Shown here piece by piece: positions 31,982 to 43,325 of a stretch of 64,000 nucleotides of DNA; the first letter of the stretch is position 1; each line of letters begins with the position of its first letter. The notes under the pieces are model-generated. The model ran no database searches and was not told the DNA's origin. It saw only the letters and a list, made by a program, of their open reading frames with translations. The translations under genes were made by a program, and so were the position numbers. Source of the DNA: Oncomelania hupensis (lineage: Eukaryota > Mollusca > Gastropoda > Littorinimorpha > Pomatiopsidae); the NCBI GenBank assembly GCA_036898135.1, contig CM072522.1:31797775-31861774 (forward strand), given 5' to 3'.

Positions 31982-33617
31982 TTGGACAGATGGACAGAGT
32001 ACTGCTCTGACCTTTACAACCATACACCAAATGGAGACCCATCAGTTCTAGCGTGTCCCGAGAACAGAGAAGAAGAAGAAATCCTCCCAATTCTCCGAGA
32101 AGAAGTTGAGGCAGCAGTGCAATCGCTAAAGAAAGGGAAGTCAGCGGTAGTGGACAACATACCCGCGGAACTGCTACAAGCAGGAGGAGAAGCGATGATT
32201 GATGCCCTCACCATTATCTGTAATAAGATCTGGCAGAGTGGAGAGTGGCCTATACCATGGGCCCAGTCGCTTGTCATCACTCTTCCCAAAAAAGGTAACC
32301 TTCAGGAGTGTGAAAATTACCGCACCGTCAGCCTCATCATCCATCCCAGCAAGGTCCTCCTGAAAATAATACTCAACAGGTTGAAACCCCAAGCTGAACA
32401 AATCATAGCTGAAGAACAAGCAGGATTCAGGGCAGGGCGAAGTACCACTGAACAGATTTTCAACCTCAGAATAATCTGTGAGAAAGACCTACAGCACCAA
32501 CAACATCTATATCATGTGTTCATAGACTTCAAGAAAACGTTTGACCGAGTCTGGCATGCAGCTCTATGGCAACAATGAAAGTGTACAACATCAGCCCTAA
32601 AATTATTGAAGTCATCAAAAGCCTGTATGACAAGGCTACCAGTGCAGTCCTCCACAACAGCGCCATCGGGAACTGGTTCAGAACAACAATCGGTGTGCAT
32701 CAAGGATGCCTACTCTCTCCAACACCCTTCAACATCTTCCTAGAGCGCATCATGTCAGATGCTCTTGCAGATCACGAAGGCACAGTCAGCATAGGGGGTA
32801 GTGCAATCTCCAATCTTCGTTTTGCGGATGACATTGATGGATTGGCTGGAGAGGAACAAGAACTTGAACAGCTGGTACAGAGGCTTGACGCCACCTCCAA
32901 AGCTTATGGAATGGAAATAAGTGAAGAGAAGACCAAAATGATGAGCAACAACACCAATGACATCAACACGGACATCAAAGTCCAAGGCCAATCCCTCAAC
33001 ACAGTGCATAGCTTCAAATATTTAGGAGCCATTGTATCAGACAATGGGTCCCGACAGGAAGTCCTCTCCAGGATCGCACAAACAACTGCTGCCCTGACAA
33101 GGTTGAAGGCATTTGGAAAGACAGGGCCATCATTCTACATTCCAAAGTAAGACTGCTTCGCTCCCTTGTCATCTCCATCTTCCTATATGCTTGCGAAGCA
33201 TGTACCCTCACAGCAGATCTACAGCGAAGAATACAAAGCATGGAGATGAGGTGCTACAGAAGACTTCTGGGCATTTCCTATACCCAACACATTACCAACG
33301 ACGAAGTCCGACAGACCATCACACAAGCCATTGGACAACACGATGACCTGCTCACAGTGGTGAAGAAACGGAAACTCCGATGGTATGATTACGTCACCAG
33401 ATCATCAGGCCTTGCCAAGACAATTCTGCAAGGCACAGTGCAAGGAGGTAGAAGAAGAGTGAGACCGAAAAAGAGGTGGGAGGACAACATTCGAGAATGG
33501 ACTGGTTTGACACTGAGCGAAGCCATCCGGGCTGCTGGGGACAGAGAAAGATGGAGTATGCTGGTTAAACGATCATCTGTGGTGCCCCTACGACCTCAGG
33601 GTTACGGGACAGGATAG
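31982..33617 (+). pseudogene. RTE-like reverse transcriptase
   Basis: Domains in order: LPKKGN and YRTVSLI; AEEQAGFRAGRST; DFKKTFDRVWHAALW; GVHQGCLLSPTPFNIFL; the catalytic box LRFADDIDGL (about 32815-32845); FKYLGAIVSDNG; then the C-terminal QSMEMRCYRRLLG, KKRKLRWY and GRRRVRPKKRWEDNIREW blocks. Frames change near 32570 and 33120-33240, so no single protein can be made. It ends 15 bases before the GGATA tail. Confidence 0.88.
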
Positions 33618-33632
33618 GATAGGATAGGATAA

Positions 33633-34127
33633 TTTGTTTGTTTGTTTCCAGACCACGTGGAAGTTGCCGCGTAGACGGAAGATCCACAGGATCCTTCATG
33701 GTGGGCAGGAAAGTACATGAAGAAAACTCTTTTTCAAAAAGCCGAACAGGTCCTTTGCTGACTGAAATTTCGCCATCTTTTTCACAGGAAAATAATATTG
33801 CACAGCAGCAATAACATGGATTCTCATTGGTCCACTTCATCTTAAAGCACTTTCTCATTGGTCGGGAGGACTTACTTTTCTTTGTCAGGTTAATGTAGAA
33901 GATGACGTCATCATGCCAACTCGAGCATCAGCCAGAGGATCGCCGAAACAAAATCGCAGGGGACTTGCTTGGTTTTATTAGTATATACTCCTACCTAAAT
34001 GTTTTTTAACAAGGACTTACACTATGATATCTCCAAATCTAAACATAGTTCGGATTTGATTTTTACAGGTAAGATGCGTCATTCTCTTGCAAGTTTGATG
34101 GCGCAAAAAACTCATTTTCGACCTTAG
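33633..34127. other. right interior of the TIR element
   Basis: Non-coding remnant between LINE b and the right TIR. Contains CTTGGTTTTATTAG near 33968-33982, a variant of the subterminal core, and TCTCATTGGTCC/TCTCATTGGTCG words about 35 bp apart (33820-33862). Confidence 0.6.
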
Positions 34128-34164
34128 GTGGACTTACTCGGTTTTGTCAAATCACGGCAGCACT
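34128..34164 (-). repeat. right TIR of DNA element and right TSD (CACT)
   Basis: Reverse complement begins CTGCCGTGA, then TTTGACAAAACCGAG and TAAGTCCAC, matching the left end. CACT follows at 34161-34164. Confidence 0.85.
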
Positions 34165-36295
34165 GTGAGCATGTCATCGTGTTGTCCAATGGCTTGCGTG
34201 ATGGTCTGTCGAACTTCATCACTGGTGATGTGTGTTGGGTATAGGACATGCCCAGAAGTCTTCTGTAGCACCTCATCTCCATGCTTTGTATTCTCTGTTG
34301 TAGGTCTGCTGTGAGGGTCCATGTTTCGAAAGAGTATAGGAAGATGGAGATGAAAAGGAAGTGAAGCAACCTTACATTGGAATGTAGACTGATGAACCTG
34401 TCTTTTCAAATGGGCATCAATCTTGTGAGGGAAGCAGTTTTTTTGTGCTATCCTGGAGAGGACTTCTTGTCGAGACATACTGTGTGACACAGTTACTCCT
34501 AAACATTTGAAGTTGTGCACCGTGTTGAGGGATTGGCCTGGGACTTTGATGTCCGTGTTGATGCCATTGGTGTTGCTGGCCATAATTTTGGTCTTCCCTG
34601 CGCTTATTTCCATTTCAAAGGCGCTGGAAGTGGTGTAAAGCCTCTGTATCAGCTGTTCAAGTTCTTGTTCCTCTCCAGCCAATCCATCAATGTCATCCGC
34701 AAAACGGAGGTTGGAGATTGCTCTACCTCCAAAGCTGACCTTCATGATCTGCGAAAGCATCTGACATGATGCTCTCTAGGAAGATGTTGAAGAGTGTTGG
34801 ATAGAGTGAGCATCCTTGACGCACGCCGATTGTTGTTCCCGATGTCGCTTTTGTGGAGGACTGCACTGGTAGCCTTGTCATACACGCTTTGGGCCAGTTT
34901 TTTACTCTGCCAGGTCTTGCTACAGATAATGGAGAGGGCATCAGTCATCGCTTCTCCTCCTGCTTGAAGCAATTCTGCAGGTATGTTGTCCACTCCCGCT
35001 CATCGCCCCTCCTTCAATGCTTGCACTGCTACCTCAACTTCTTCTCGGATAATAGAGAGGATTTCTTCTTTTTATATTTTCTGGGGACATTCTAGAACTG
35101 AAGGATCTCCATCTGGTCTGTGGCTGTAAAGGTCAGAGCAGTACTCTGTCCATTTACCCAGATTTCGTGTTTTTTTCTGAAAGGCACAAGCCAGACTTGC
35201 TTTGGATCGTGGAGACCTTAGGGTGTTTAACATTTGTCAGCCACTTTTTCAGTCTGAAAGACCTTCTTGTTGTTGTTCTTGTTGAGACTTTTCTCTATTT
35301 CCTGGCATTGATCTGCTATCCAGTCCAGCATTGCTGTGCGCATGCATTTTCGAATGTCATTGTTGATTTCTCGGTAGGCATCAATTCCTTGTGAGGTGGG
35401 TTTTTTCATGTCCTCGTTTGTCACACAGGTGCAAAAGTTCAGGGGTGATCCACGGTTTCTTCTTTGGACGGTGCTTGCCAAGGATCTCAATGGCGACATT
35501 TGTAAGAGCTGAGTTGGAGGTGGTGGTCATGGTGTTGACATAAACTTGATTAGCTCCCAAAATAAGCAGCGATGCAAATTTCCCTCCAATTGTGATTTGG
35601 AGTATTTCTGTCTTCTCCGGGTCTTGCTGTTTGTCCGGGTGGAATCTCAACCTCGTGCATTTTGCTTTGTTTACTCTATTCAAGTGGAGCCGGAAAGATA
35701 TCATCACAAGATCGTTGTCACTTCGATGTCTGCTCCTGGAAAAGTGCCTGTCTTGCAAATGTCGACGCTTGATCTGAAGCGTTTCGTGGCCACGATGTAG
35801 TCGATCTGGTTGTGATGATCCCCGCTGGGACTGTGACAGGTCCATCGTCTGGATTTTTTGTGGGGTCCAAACGTGTTTGCCAGTACCAGATTGTTGTACC
35901 TGGCAAACTCCAGGAATTTCAGACCTGAGTTATTTGTCTCGTTATTGCAATGGGGTTCACATGTGTCTCCCCAGTTGTGATATGCCTCTTGGCCAATCTT
36001 GGCATTTCAGTCGCCTTGCACTATGACTATTTCCTTCCTCGGAAGTTGGTCAAGGACAGCCTGCAGATGTTCATATAAATCCTCACCATCGCTGTCGTCA
36101 TAATTTGTTGTTGACCTGAATGATGGTGTTGTTGAAAGAGGCTGCTTTCAGACGGACGGTAATGAGCCTACTGGAGATTGGGTGACAACCCATGACAGCG
36201 TGTTCGTGCCTGTCATCTCTTCCGCTGAAATAAAGCATGTGGCCTTTGTCGGTATTTGTATTACCTAGGACTTTCCATCACAGTTCGCTGATACC
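34161..36295 (-). pseudogene. RTE-like LINE a, 5' portion (part of endonuclease, RT)
   Basis: The other half of the LINE begun at 17953-18214. Read on minus: an endonuclease fragment from about 36290, SDNDLVMISFRLHL (~35750), KPWITPELLHLCDK, then RT pieces including MEISAGKTKIM and ISNLRFADDIDGLAGEEQE (~34660-34720), and the C-terminal QSMEMRCYRRLLG. The RT middle between about 34860 and 34990 is deleted. 5' truncated at 36295, where LINE c begins. Confidence 0.85.
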
Positions 36296-36309
36296 CATCC
36301 TATCCTGTC

Positions 36310-38109
36310 CTATCCTGTCCCGTAACGTGGAGGTCGTAGGGGCACCACAGGTGATCGTTTAACCAGCATACTCCATCTTTCTCTGTCCTCAGCAGCCCTA
36401 ATGGCTTCGCTTAGTGCCAAACCAGTCAATTCTCGAATGTTACCCTCCCAACTCTTTTTCGGTCTCCCTCTTCTTCTAGCTCCTTGCACTGTGCCCTGCA
36501 GAATGGTCTTTGCAAGGCCTGATGCTCTGGTGACGTGGCCATACCATTGGAGTTTCCGTTTCTTCACCACTGTGAGCAGGTTATCGTGTTGTCCAATGGC
36601 TTGTGTGATGATCTGTCGGACTTCGTCGTTGGTGATGTGTTGGGTATAGGAAATGCCCAGAAGTCTTATGTAGCACCTCATCTCCATGCTTTGTATTCTT
36701 CATTGTAGATCTGCTGTGAGGGTCCATGCTTCGCATGCATGTAAGAAGATGGAGATGACAAGGGAGCGCAGCAGTCTTACTTTGGAATGTAAACTAATGG
36801 TCCTGTCTTTTCAATTGGGCTTCAACCTTGGCAGCAGTTGTTTGTGCGATCTTGGAGAGGACCTCCTGTCGGGACCCATTGTCTGATACAATGGCTCCTA
36901 AATACTTGAAGCTATGCACTGTGTTGAGGAATTGGCCTTGGACTTTGATGTTCGTGTAGATGTCATTGGTGTTGGTCATCATTTTGGTCTTCTCTGCACT
37001 TATTTCCATTACATATGTTCTGGAAGTGGTATCAAGCCTCTGTACCAGCTGTTGAAGTTCTTGTTCCTCTCCAGCCAATCCATCAATGTCATCCGCAAAA
37101 CGAAGATTGGAGATTGCTCTACCCCCTATGCTGACTGTGCCTTCTTGATCTGCAAGGGAATCTGACACGATGCGCTCTAGGGAGATGTTGAAGAGTGTTG
37201 GAGAGAGTAGGCATCCTTGACGCACACCGATTGTTGTTCTGAACCAGTTACCGATGACGCTGTTATGGAGGACTGCACTGGTAGCCTTGTCATACAGGCT
37301 TTTGACGACTTCAATAATTTTAGGGCTGATGTTGTACACTTTTATTGTTGTCCATAGGGCTGCATACCAGACTCAGTCAAACGCCTTCTTGAAGTCTACA
37401 AACACATGATATAGATTTTGTTGGTGCTGAAGGTATTTCCCACAGATTATTCTGATGTTGAAAATCTGTTCAGTGGTACTTCGTCCTGCCCTGAATCCTG
37501 CTTGTTCTTCAGCTATGATTTGTTCAGCTTGGGGTTTCAACCTGTTGAGTATTATTTTCAGGAGGACCTTGCTGGAATGGCTGATGAGGCTGATGGTGCG
37601 GTAATTTTCACACTACCGAGGGTAACCTTTTTTGGGAAGAGTAATGACAAGCGACTGGGTCCATGGTGTAGGCCACTGCCCACTCCGCCAGATCGTGTTA
37701 CCGATAATGGTGAGGGCGTCAATCATCGCTTCTCCTCCTGCTTGTAGCAGTTCCGCGGGTATGTTGTCCACTCCCGCTGACTTCCCTCTCTTCAGCGATT
37801 GCACTGCTGCCTCAACTTCTTCCCGGAGAATTGGGAGGATTTCTTCTTCTTCCCTGTTCTCGGGACATGCTAGAACTGATGGGTCTCCATTTGGTGTATG
37901 GTTGTAAAGGTCAGAGCAGTACTCTGTCCATCTGTCCAAGACTTCGTTTTCTTCTGTAAGGCATATGCCAGACTTCGTTTCTTGCTGTTGTTCGTGTTCA
38001 GACTGTTCTCTATTTTATGGCATTGATCTTCTGTCCAGTTCTACTTTGCAGTGCGCATGCCTTTTGGGATGTCATTGTTGATTTTTTGGTAGACATCAGC
38101 TCCCTGTGA
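36310..38109 (-). pseudogene. LINE c reverse transcriptase
   Basis: Minus-strand segments 37939-37613, 37339-36794 and 36687-36310 give SLKRGKSAGVDNIPAELLQ, SLVITLPKKG, GVRQGCLLSPTLFNI, LRFADDIDGLAGEEQE (catalytic FADD) and the tail GRRRGRPKKSWEGNIREL. Frameshifts lie near 37610 and 36790, and the fingers region around 37340-37610 is only readable out of frame. Confidence 0.87.
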
Positions 38110-39541
38110 ATAATAATAATGGGAATTATATTGCGCACATTTCCAACAACGTTCAGGGCGCGAAGAAAAAGAGCTAAAAGAGCACACACAGCTCTAAAAG
38201 AGCACACACAGAACAAACGACAGTACAACAACTGCGACACACGTTAATAGTCTACAGAGTGCTCTTGGAAATGACTAGTTCAGTAGGGAGTAACATTTGC
38301 GAAAAATGTGTGTCTTAAGCTGGGTCTTGAAGGCGGGGTGAGATGAGAGCGATCGGAGCTCGAGGGGAAGATTGTTCCATGCTGAAGGGCCGGTGTACGT
38401 GAAGGCTCTTTCGCCAGCGGTGGTAAGTTTGGTTCGAGGAATTCTGCACAACCGTGTGTCGGCAGCAGATCGGAGGGATCGAGATGGGGTGTAGAGGTGA
38501 AGACATTGGCTGAGATAGGCAGGGGCAGAGTTTGAAAGGCATTTATGACAGAGGCAGCACAGTTTGTGGTTGATTCGCTCTTCATTGGGTAACCAGTGAA
38601 GTGAATGTGTTACGTTGAAACGCCAATGGTAGTATGTCTGCAACGCGCATGATAGATCTAATCGTTTCGTTTTGCAAAGTATTCAATAATGGAGTTTATT
38701 TACCTTTGATTAGAGTTTGCATTGTTGTTAGGAGAGGCTTTGTATAACGTTGATAATTTTCGTTAGTCGATATTGTTGGAGAATTTTCTGGATCTGCGTG
38801 TTTACTATCGATCGAAGTTTCTTGATGGACGTAGATAATGGAGAACATTCTTTTGACAGGAAAAGAGATGTATGACGTAAGTCAGTGATGACGATCTTTT
38901 ATTTGATTGGTGGTAGTGCGTCATTTCTACTGTGTTCGAAATTGTTCGGGAAGAGAGAGAGGTTATAAAATTATGTGCCGCGCTGTTTTGGAGAGAAAGT
39001 TGTTGATAGTGAAGTTGGAAAGTCAATTTGAGAGTGGAAAGGCGATTGAGAATTGTATGCAGTTGTTGATGTGTGCTGAATAAAAGTGGAAAACTTCATA
39101 CGTCGACTTTGTGACTTGTATGCTGATTGAGCGGGTTGCGTGAATAAACGAATCTGAGCTACACTCATCAGTACTTCAGCATTGGGGCTGAATCCACTAC
39201 TAATAGAAAACACTAACATCGAACTGAGTGTAACAGAATGGAGGAGAGGAGTTACGTGGTCAGTCTTTCTTTTGTTGAGGATCAGGCGGGCAGCGTTGTT
39301 TTGGACCCGTTGAAGAGGGTGGATGTGCTTAGATGGAGAATTGGATAGAAGGGAGTTGCAGTAGTCAAGTCTGGAAAAGATCAGAGAGACGATGAGTTTG
39401 GTGCAGGTTTCATGGGTCATGAAGTGGCGGACTGAAGAAATTTGCCGGAGGTGGAAGTAGCAGGTTTTGGTCAAAGATGAGATCTGAGGTTTCATAGAAA
39501 GGGTGGATTCGAGGATGACTCCCAAACTTTTTACTTTTTAA
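38110..39541 (-). mobile_element. CR1/L2-like LINE fragment inside LINE c, split by a solo LTR
   Basis: TSD TGTGA (38105-38109 and 39542-39546). The 3' tail is ATAATAATAAT in plus view. The minus-strand protein pieces are the C-terminal third of an RT: LGVILESTLSMKPQISSL-like, CTKLIVSLIFSRLDYCNSLL, QRVQNNAARLI (39525-39241), continuing with LHWLPNEERINHKLC, SAPAYLSQCLHLYTPSRSLR and GPSAWNNLPLELRS (to 38275). This C-terminal pattern is typical of CR1/L2-group LINEs. 5' truncated. Confidence 0.85.
38608..39235 (+). mobile_element. solo LTR, Gypsy family A
   Basis: TGTTACGTTG...GAGTGTAACA, TSD GAATG (38603-38607 and 39236-39240). Contains TGACGTAAGTCAGTGATGACG near 38873-38893 and a poly-A signal GAATAAAAG (about 39078). 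Removing it rejoins the CR1/L2-like RT frame. Confidence 0.95.
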
Positions 39542-40530
39542 TGTGAGGTGTTCTTTTTTTTTAAATCTCTCTTCGTTTATCACAGAGATCCAAAAGTTCA
39601 GGTGTGATCCATGGCTTCTTCTTTGGTCAGTGCTTGCCAAGGATCTCAGTGGTGGCATCTGTCACAGCTGCGTTGAAGGTGGTAGTCATGGTGTTGACAT
39701 CTACTTCACCAGTCCCCAAAATGAGCAGTGTTGCAAATTTCCCTTCAATTGTGGCCTGAAATAGGTCTGCCACCTACGGGTCTTGCTGTTTGTCCAGGTC
39801 GAACTTCAGTCTAGTGCACTTTGCTGTATTTACTCTCTTCAAGTGGAGCTGGAAAGACATCATCACGAGATCGTGGTCACTTCCGATGTCTGCTCCTGGA
39901 AAAGAGCGTGTCCTGCCAATGTTAATGCTTGATCTGAAGCGTTTCTTGACCATGATGTAGTCTATCAGGTTGTGATACTCCCCGCCGGGACTGTGCCATG
40001 TCCATCGTCTGGAGTTTTTGTGGAGACCAAGCGTGTTTGCCAGTACCAGATTGTTGTATCTGGCAAATTCCAAGAGTCTCCGACCCCTGTCATTTGTCTC
40101 GTTGTTGCAGTGGGGTCCACATGTGTCTCCCCAGTTGTGGTGCGCATCTTGGCCAACCTTGGCATTCCAGTCGCCTTGCACTATGACAATGTCCTTCTTC
40201 GGCACTTGGTCAAGGACCGCCTGTAGATTTTCATAAAAATCCTCCACTTCGCTGTCGTCATAGTCTGATGTTGGGGCATAGGCCTGGATGATGGTGATGT
40301 TGAAAGGGGCTGCTCTCAGACGGTTGGTAATGAGTCTACTGGAGACTGGGCAGCAACCCATGACAGTGGCTAGAATGTTCTTGTGGACCAAGAATCCAAC
40401 GCCGTGTTCGTGCCTGTCATCTCTACCGCTGAAATAGAGCTTGTGGCCTAGGCCTTTCCAGCGCAGTTCGCTGATACCTAAAACGTTCCATCGATAGTGG
40501 TCCAGCTCGAGGGCCAGTTCTCTCTAATTT
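39542..40530 (-). pseudogene. LINE c endonuclease and linker
   Basis: Minus-strand frame 40391-39774 (205 codons) carries VHKNILATVMGC, QAYAPTSDYDDSEVEDFYEN, VQGDWNAKVG, SRRWTWHSPGGEYHNLIDYI and the complete final motif DIGSDHDLVMMSFQ. These are the APE-like catalytic residues lost in copy b. The N-terminal GTWNV segment lies further 5', near 40555-40570, in another frame. Confidence 0.87.
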
Positions 40531-40686
40531 TCCTTCTGCAGTTAGGGTCTTGACATTCCAGGTTCCTATGGCGATGTTGTTTCTCGTGCGGATCTTGCTA
40601 AATTGTCCATCAGTAGCATACTTATCACCTCCGTCCTGGTGGCCAACGGAAGGCGCGGTCCTTGTTGAGCCGGGCGACGACCGATC

Positions 40687-40875
40687 CTAATATCTAAAAT
40701 GTCTATCATAATGGTCCAGCCCGTGGGACATCTCATCTAATTTTCGCTCTGCCCTTAGTGTTCTGACATTCCAGTTTCCTATGACGATGTTGTCTCTCGT
40801 ACGGATCTTGCTAAGGTGTCCATCAGTAACACTGTTATCACCTCCGTCCTGGTGGCCAACGGAAGGCGCGGTTTT
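40687..40875 (-). pseudogene. second RTE-like endonuclease start, tandem with LINE c
   Basis: A diverged second copy of the LINE leader and first endonuclease codons (matches 40515-40670 at about 75-80 percent by eye, ending in the same GGTGGCCAACGGAAGGCGCGG). It lies immediately 5' of LINE c in the same orientation. Confidence 0.75.
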
Positions 40876-41086
40876 GACGACACGAGTTTTCAGCGCACTC
40901 TAGAAGTAGTTACATATCGTGCAGAGTTGCACATCTCTAGTGATACAGTGCATAACGTTGTATCAGCAGTTTTTTCCTACTGCGTATGTAAGATAAGTAT
41001 GTATGATTTTTACGTGATTAACGCATAGCGGATGATGCAAAGTGGGAGAATGGGTTGAGATGCATGTATAAACAGGTCAAGATGGC

Positions 41087-41693
41087 TGTTACACTCAACT
41101 CGATGTTGGTGTTTTTCTATCAGTATTTGATTCAGCCCCGATGCTTGAGATCCTGATAGGTGTAACTCTGATTCGTTTATCCACGCAGCCTGCTCACTCA
41201 TCAACAAGCCAGGAGTCGACGTATGAAGTTTTCCACTTTTTTTCAGCACACATCAACACTGCACACAATTGCTTTTTCCACTCTCAACTTTTTACTTTCC
41301 AACTCACTCTCAACAACACACATAGCATCGAATATATAATTTTTTCTCTAGTCCAGAACAAGGTGGAACGATCTCGTTTGACGCAATTTACCAATCGCTT
41401 TAAACTTCGTCATCACTGCCTTGCGTCAAACATATTTCTTCTCTTTCCGGGAACGTTCTCAACTTTCTACATTTATCGGGAGGTTTCTATTGACAGTAAA
41501 CACGCGAGTCTAGAGAATTCTCCAATAATATCGACCAACCAAAATTATCAACGTTATACAAAGCTTCCTCTAACCACAACGCAAACTCAAATTAAAGGTA
41601 AATAAACTCCATCATTGAATACTTTGCAAATCGAAACGATTAGATCTATCGTGCGCACTTCAAACATACTATCGTTCGCGTTTCAACATAACA
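41087..41693 (-). mobile_element. solo LTR, Gypsy family A
   Basis: TGTTACACTC...CATAACA, TSD ATGGC (41082-41086 and 41694-41698). Older than the other copies: it carries more substitutions, and TTGCGTCA replaces TTACGTCA. Confidence 0.93.
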
Positions 41694-41698
41694 ATGGC

Positions 41699-43247
41699 GG
41701 ATGGCGGAAGGAGTATTTTCTTATGTAGAATTTATATTTTTGAGGATGAACTAGTGACACAATTTATTTGTTGACAGATTAGGTCTATCTGGATATCACT
41801 ATTGTTATAATTCTACGATATTTCCACGGTTTTACTGCTGTTCTACTGTTCCACGTGCACTTCAGCCTCTGAGGCCTCTGCCTTTGCCTGTGTGAGGTTT
41901 GGACGTTGCCAGGCCTCGCCACCACCAACGCCATGCCTTTCCTTTGTCGTGGGCGCTGGGTGTGGTCCTCCATCACCGCCGGGACTTGCCCTGTGTTTTC
42001 GGACGACCGGGAGCTTTCCATCGGGGTTTAAAGGATACCAGCCACACCACACAGACACACACACAGATTTGCATTTCACGTGCATGAAACATATCTCCAT
42101 CTTCAGTATTTCGTGTGAATTACTTCAATTATCTGTGTGATCATCTGCTATAGTTTATTCTGAGCTCAGTTAAGAACAATTAAGTTACGAACAGTGACAC
42201 TGAATTATAAGCTAGCTTATTCAACGCAATTAAATTTCTAAGATTTGCTGATTTGTTTACTAGGCTTGGAACACGGTAGCTCAAGTCTTCTATAAACTCC
42301 GCTCTTAGGTCTAAGTCTCTAGCAGCGCACTGTGCTATTCTTGTCTAGCATCGGCACGCAGGCAGCTTCCAGCATTAGGCCTATACGTTGCCCTTCGATC
42401 ACACTAAGCCCGCGTGGCTGGCAGACCAAATTACTCACACGCACGCCGGTCTTTGCTTCCATGTGTAAATTCTGAATGCAATTTGTGGCAAGCGTGCATT
42501 TATTGATCGGGAATTTCTAATAGCCTCGGTTGCGGGGTGAAAATTGGTGAAGTTAAAACGCTAATGTTTCAACTATATTGTGGACTAGTTTCGTGGATTT
42601 TGTTGACTTACTTAATTTTTTGTGAATTATTTTGTGAATTTTTTTTCCTTCATGCAGACAAAGGACGAGACGGTGAGCGGGAAAAATTAGTAGAAAATCA
42701 TAGCAAGCGCGAAGTTTGTAGTCTGATAGAGTGGTGTTGGTAATTGCTCAGGAATTTGTATTGACAAGAGTTGTTGGGATACATTTGGTGATGTTTGCCC
42801 GTTATTGTTTCAAGTATATTGTAGAGAAGTGTCGTGGATTTAGCTGAGTTACTTTTTTTTTGGTGAATTTATTTTTCCTTTCCTAGACTTGCAGTGATTG
42901 CAAACTACACTAAATTTCAAGTACTTTGACGAACTTGGATTATTCTGTGTTCGAGTTGGGATAGTCAAGGTGTTAGTGACTCTGTGTGTGTGGTTTTTTG
43001 TGTGAAGAAACTTTAATATGTGTTCTTCAAGTTGACGTGATCTTTGAAAACTATTCGTTGCTGGGATTGTGTTTTTAGTGAGTTTTTGGACTGTGGTACG
43101 TTACTGGCAAATTGTGTGCAACAGGCGCCCAATTATTTCCTTAAAGTTTACTGTGAGCCCACGCCCAGCTAGTTTTGTCTTTAATTCATGACTGTGTAAG
43201 ATCTAGTTTATGTTGTGCACTGGAAAGTTTCAGTTAGCTTTTAATTT

Positions 43248-43324
<77 letters not shown>
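41699..43324. other. upstream region of the transposase-like gene
   Basis: No supported coding region. It may be the promoter and 5' part of the transposase-like element: AT-rich, with similar stretches at 42540-42665 and 42790-42880 (TTTCAAGTATATTGT.. and GTGGATTT-TG words), suggesting an imperfect internal repeat. It ends in a (TA)n tract directly before the ATG. Terminal inverted repeats were not found by eye. Confidence 0.4.
43252..43321. repeat. (TA)n microsatellite, about 35 units
   Basis: Pure TA alternation ending four bases before the ATG at 43325. Self-complementary, so it can extrude a cruciform. Length is likely variable. Confidence 0.95.

Positions 43325-43325
<1 letters not shown>

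Larger units (their letters stand above)
19111..33632 (+). mobile_element. RTE-like LINE b, near full length, split by Gypsy C
   Basis: The LINE sequence is 19111-19833 and 31008-33632. It starts with GGGTTCGGGCACTGAATAG (also found, reversed, near 62540-62565) and ends in GGATAGGATAGGATAGGAT. The candidate target duplication is TTTGTTTGT (19102-19110 and 33633-33641). It encodes an APE-type endonuclease and a reverse transcriptase, without RNase H. It is broken by frameshifts and by the 11-kb Gypsy insertion. Confidence 0.85.
18215..34160. mobile_element. TIR-bounded DNA element, unclassified, hugely expanded by later insertions
   Basis: Bounded by 33-bp inverted repeats (18215-18247 and 34128-34160) and a 4-bp duplication CACT within a LINE. 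Once the nested LINE b (19111-33632) is removed, about 1.4 kb remains: 18215-19110 plus 33633-34160. That contains subterminal repeats and a tRNA-like SINE but no transposase, so it is non-autonomous. A 4-bp TSD is known for Chapaev, Sola1 and some Academ elements; the ends CTGCCG do not settle which. Confidence 0.75.
36296..40686 (-). mobile_element. RTE-like LINE c, split by a CR1/L2-like LINE
   Basis: The 3' tail CCTATCCTGTCCTATCCTG (plus view) abuts the truncated 5' end of LINE a. The body is 36296-38109 and 39542-40686. It keeps most of the endonuclease and RT. The 5' end includes leader sequence (about 40600-40686) shared with LINE b at 19400-19490. Confidence 0.88.
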
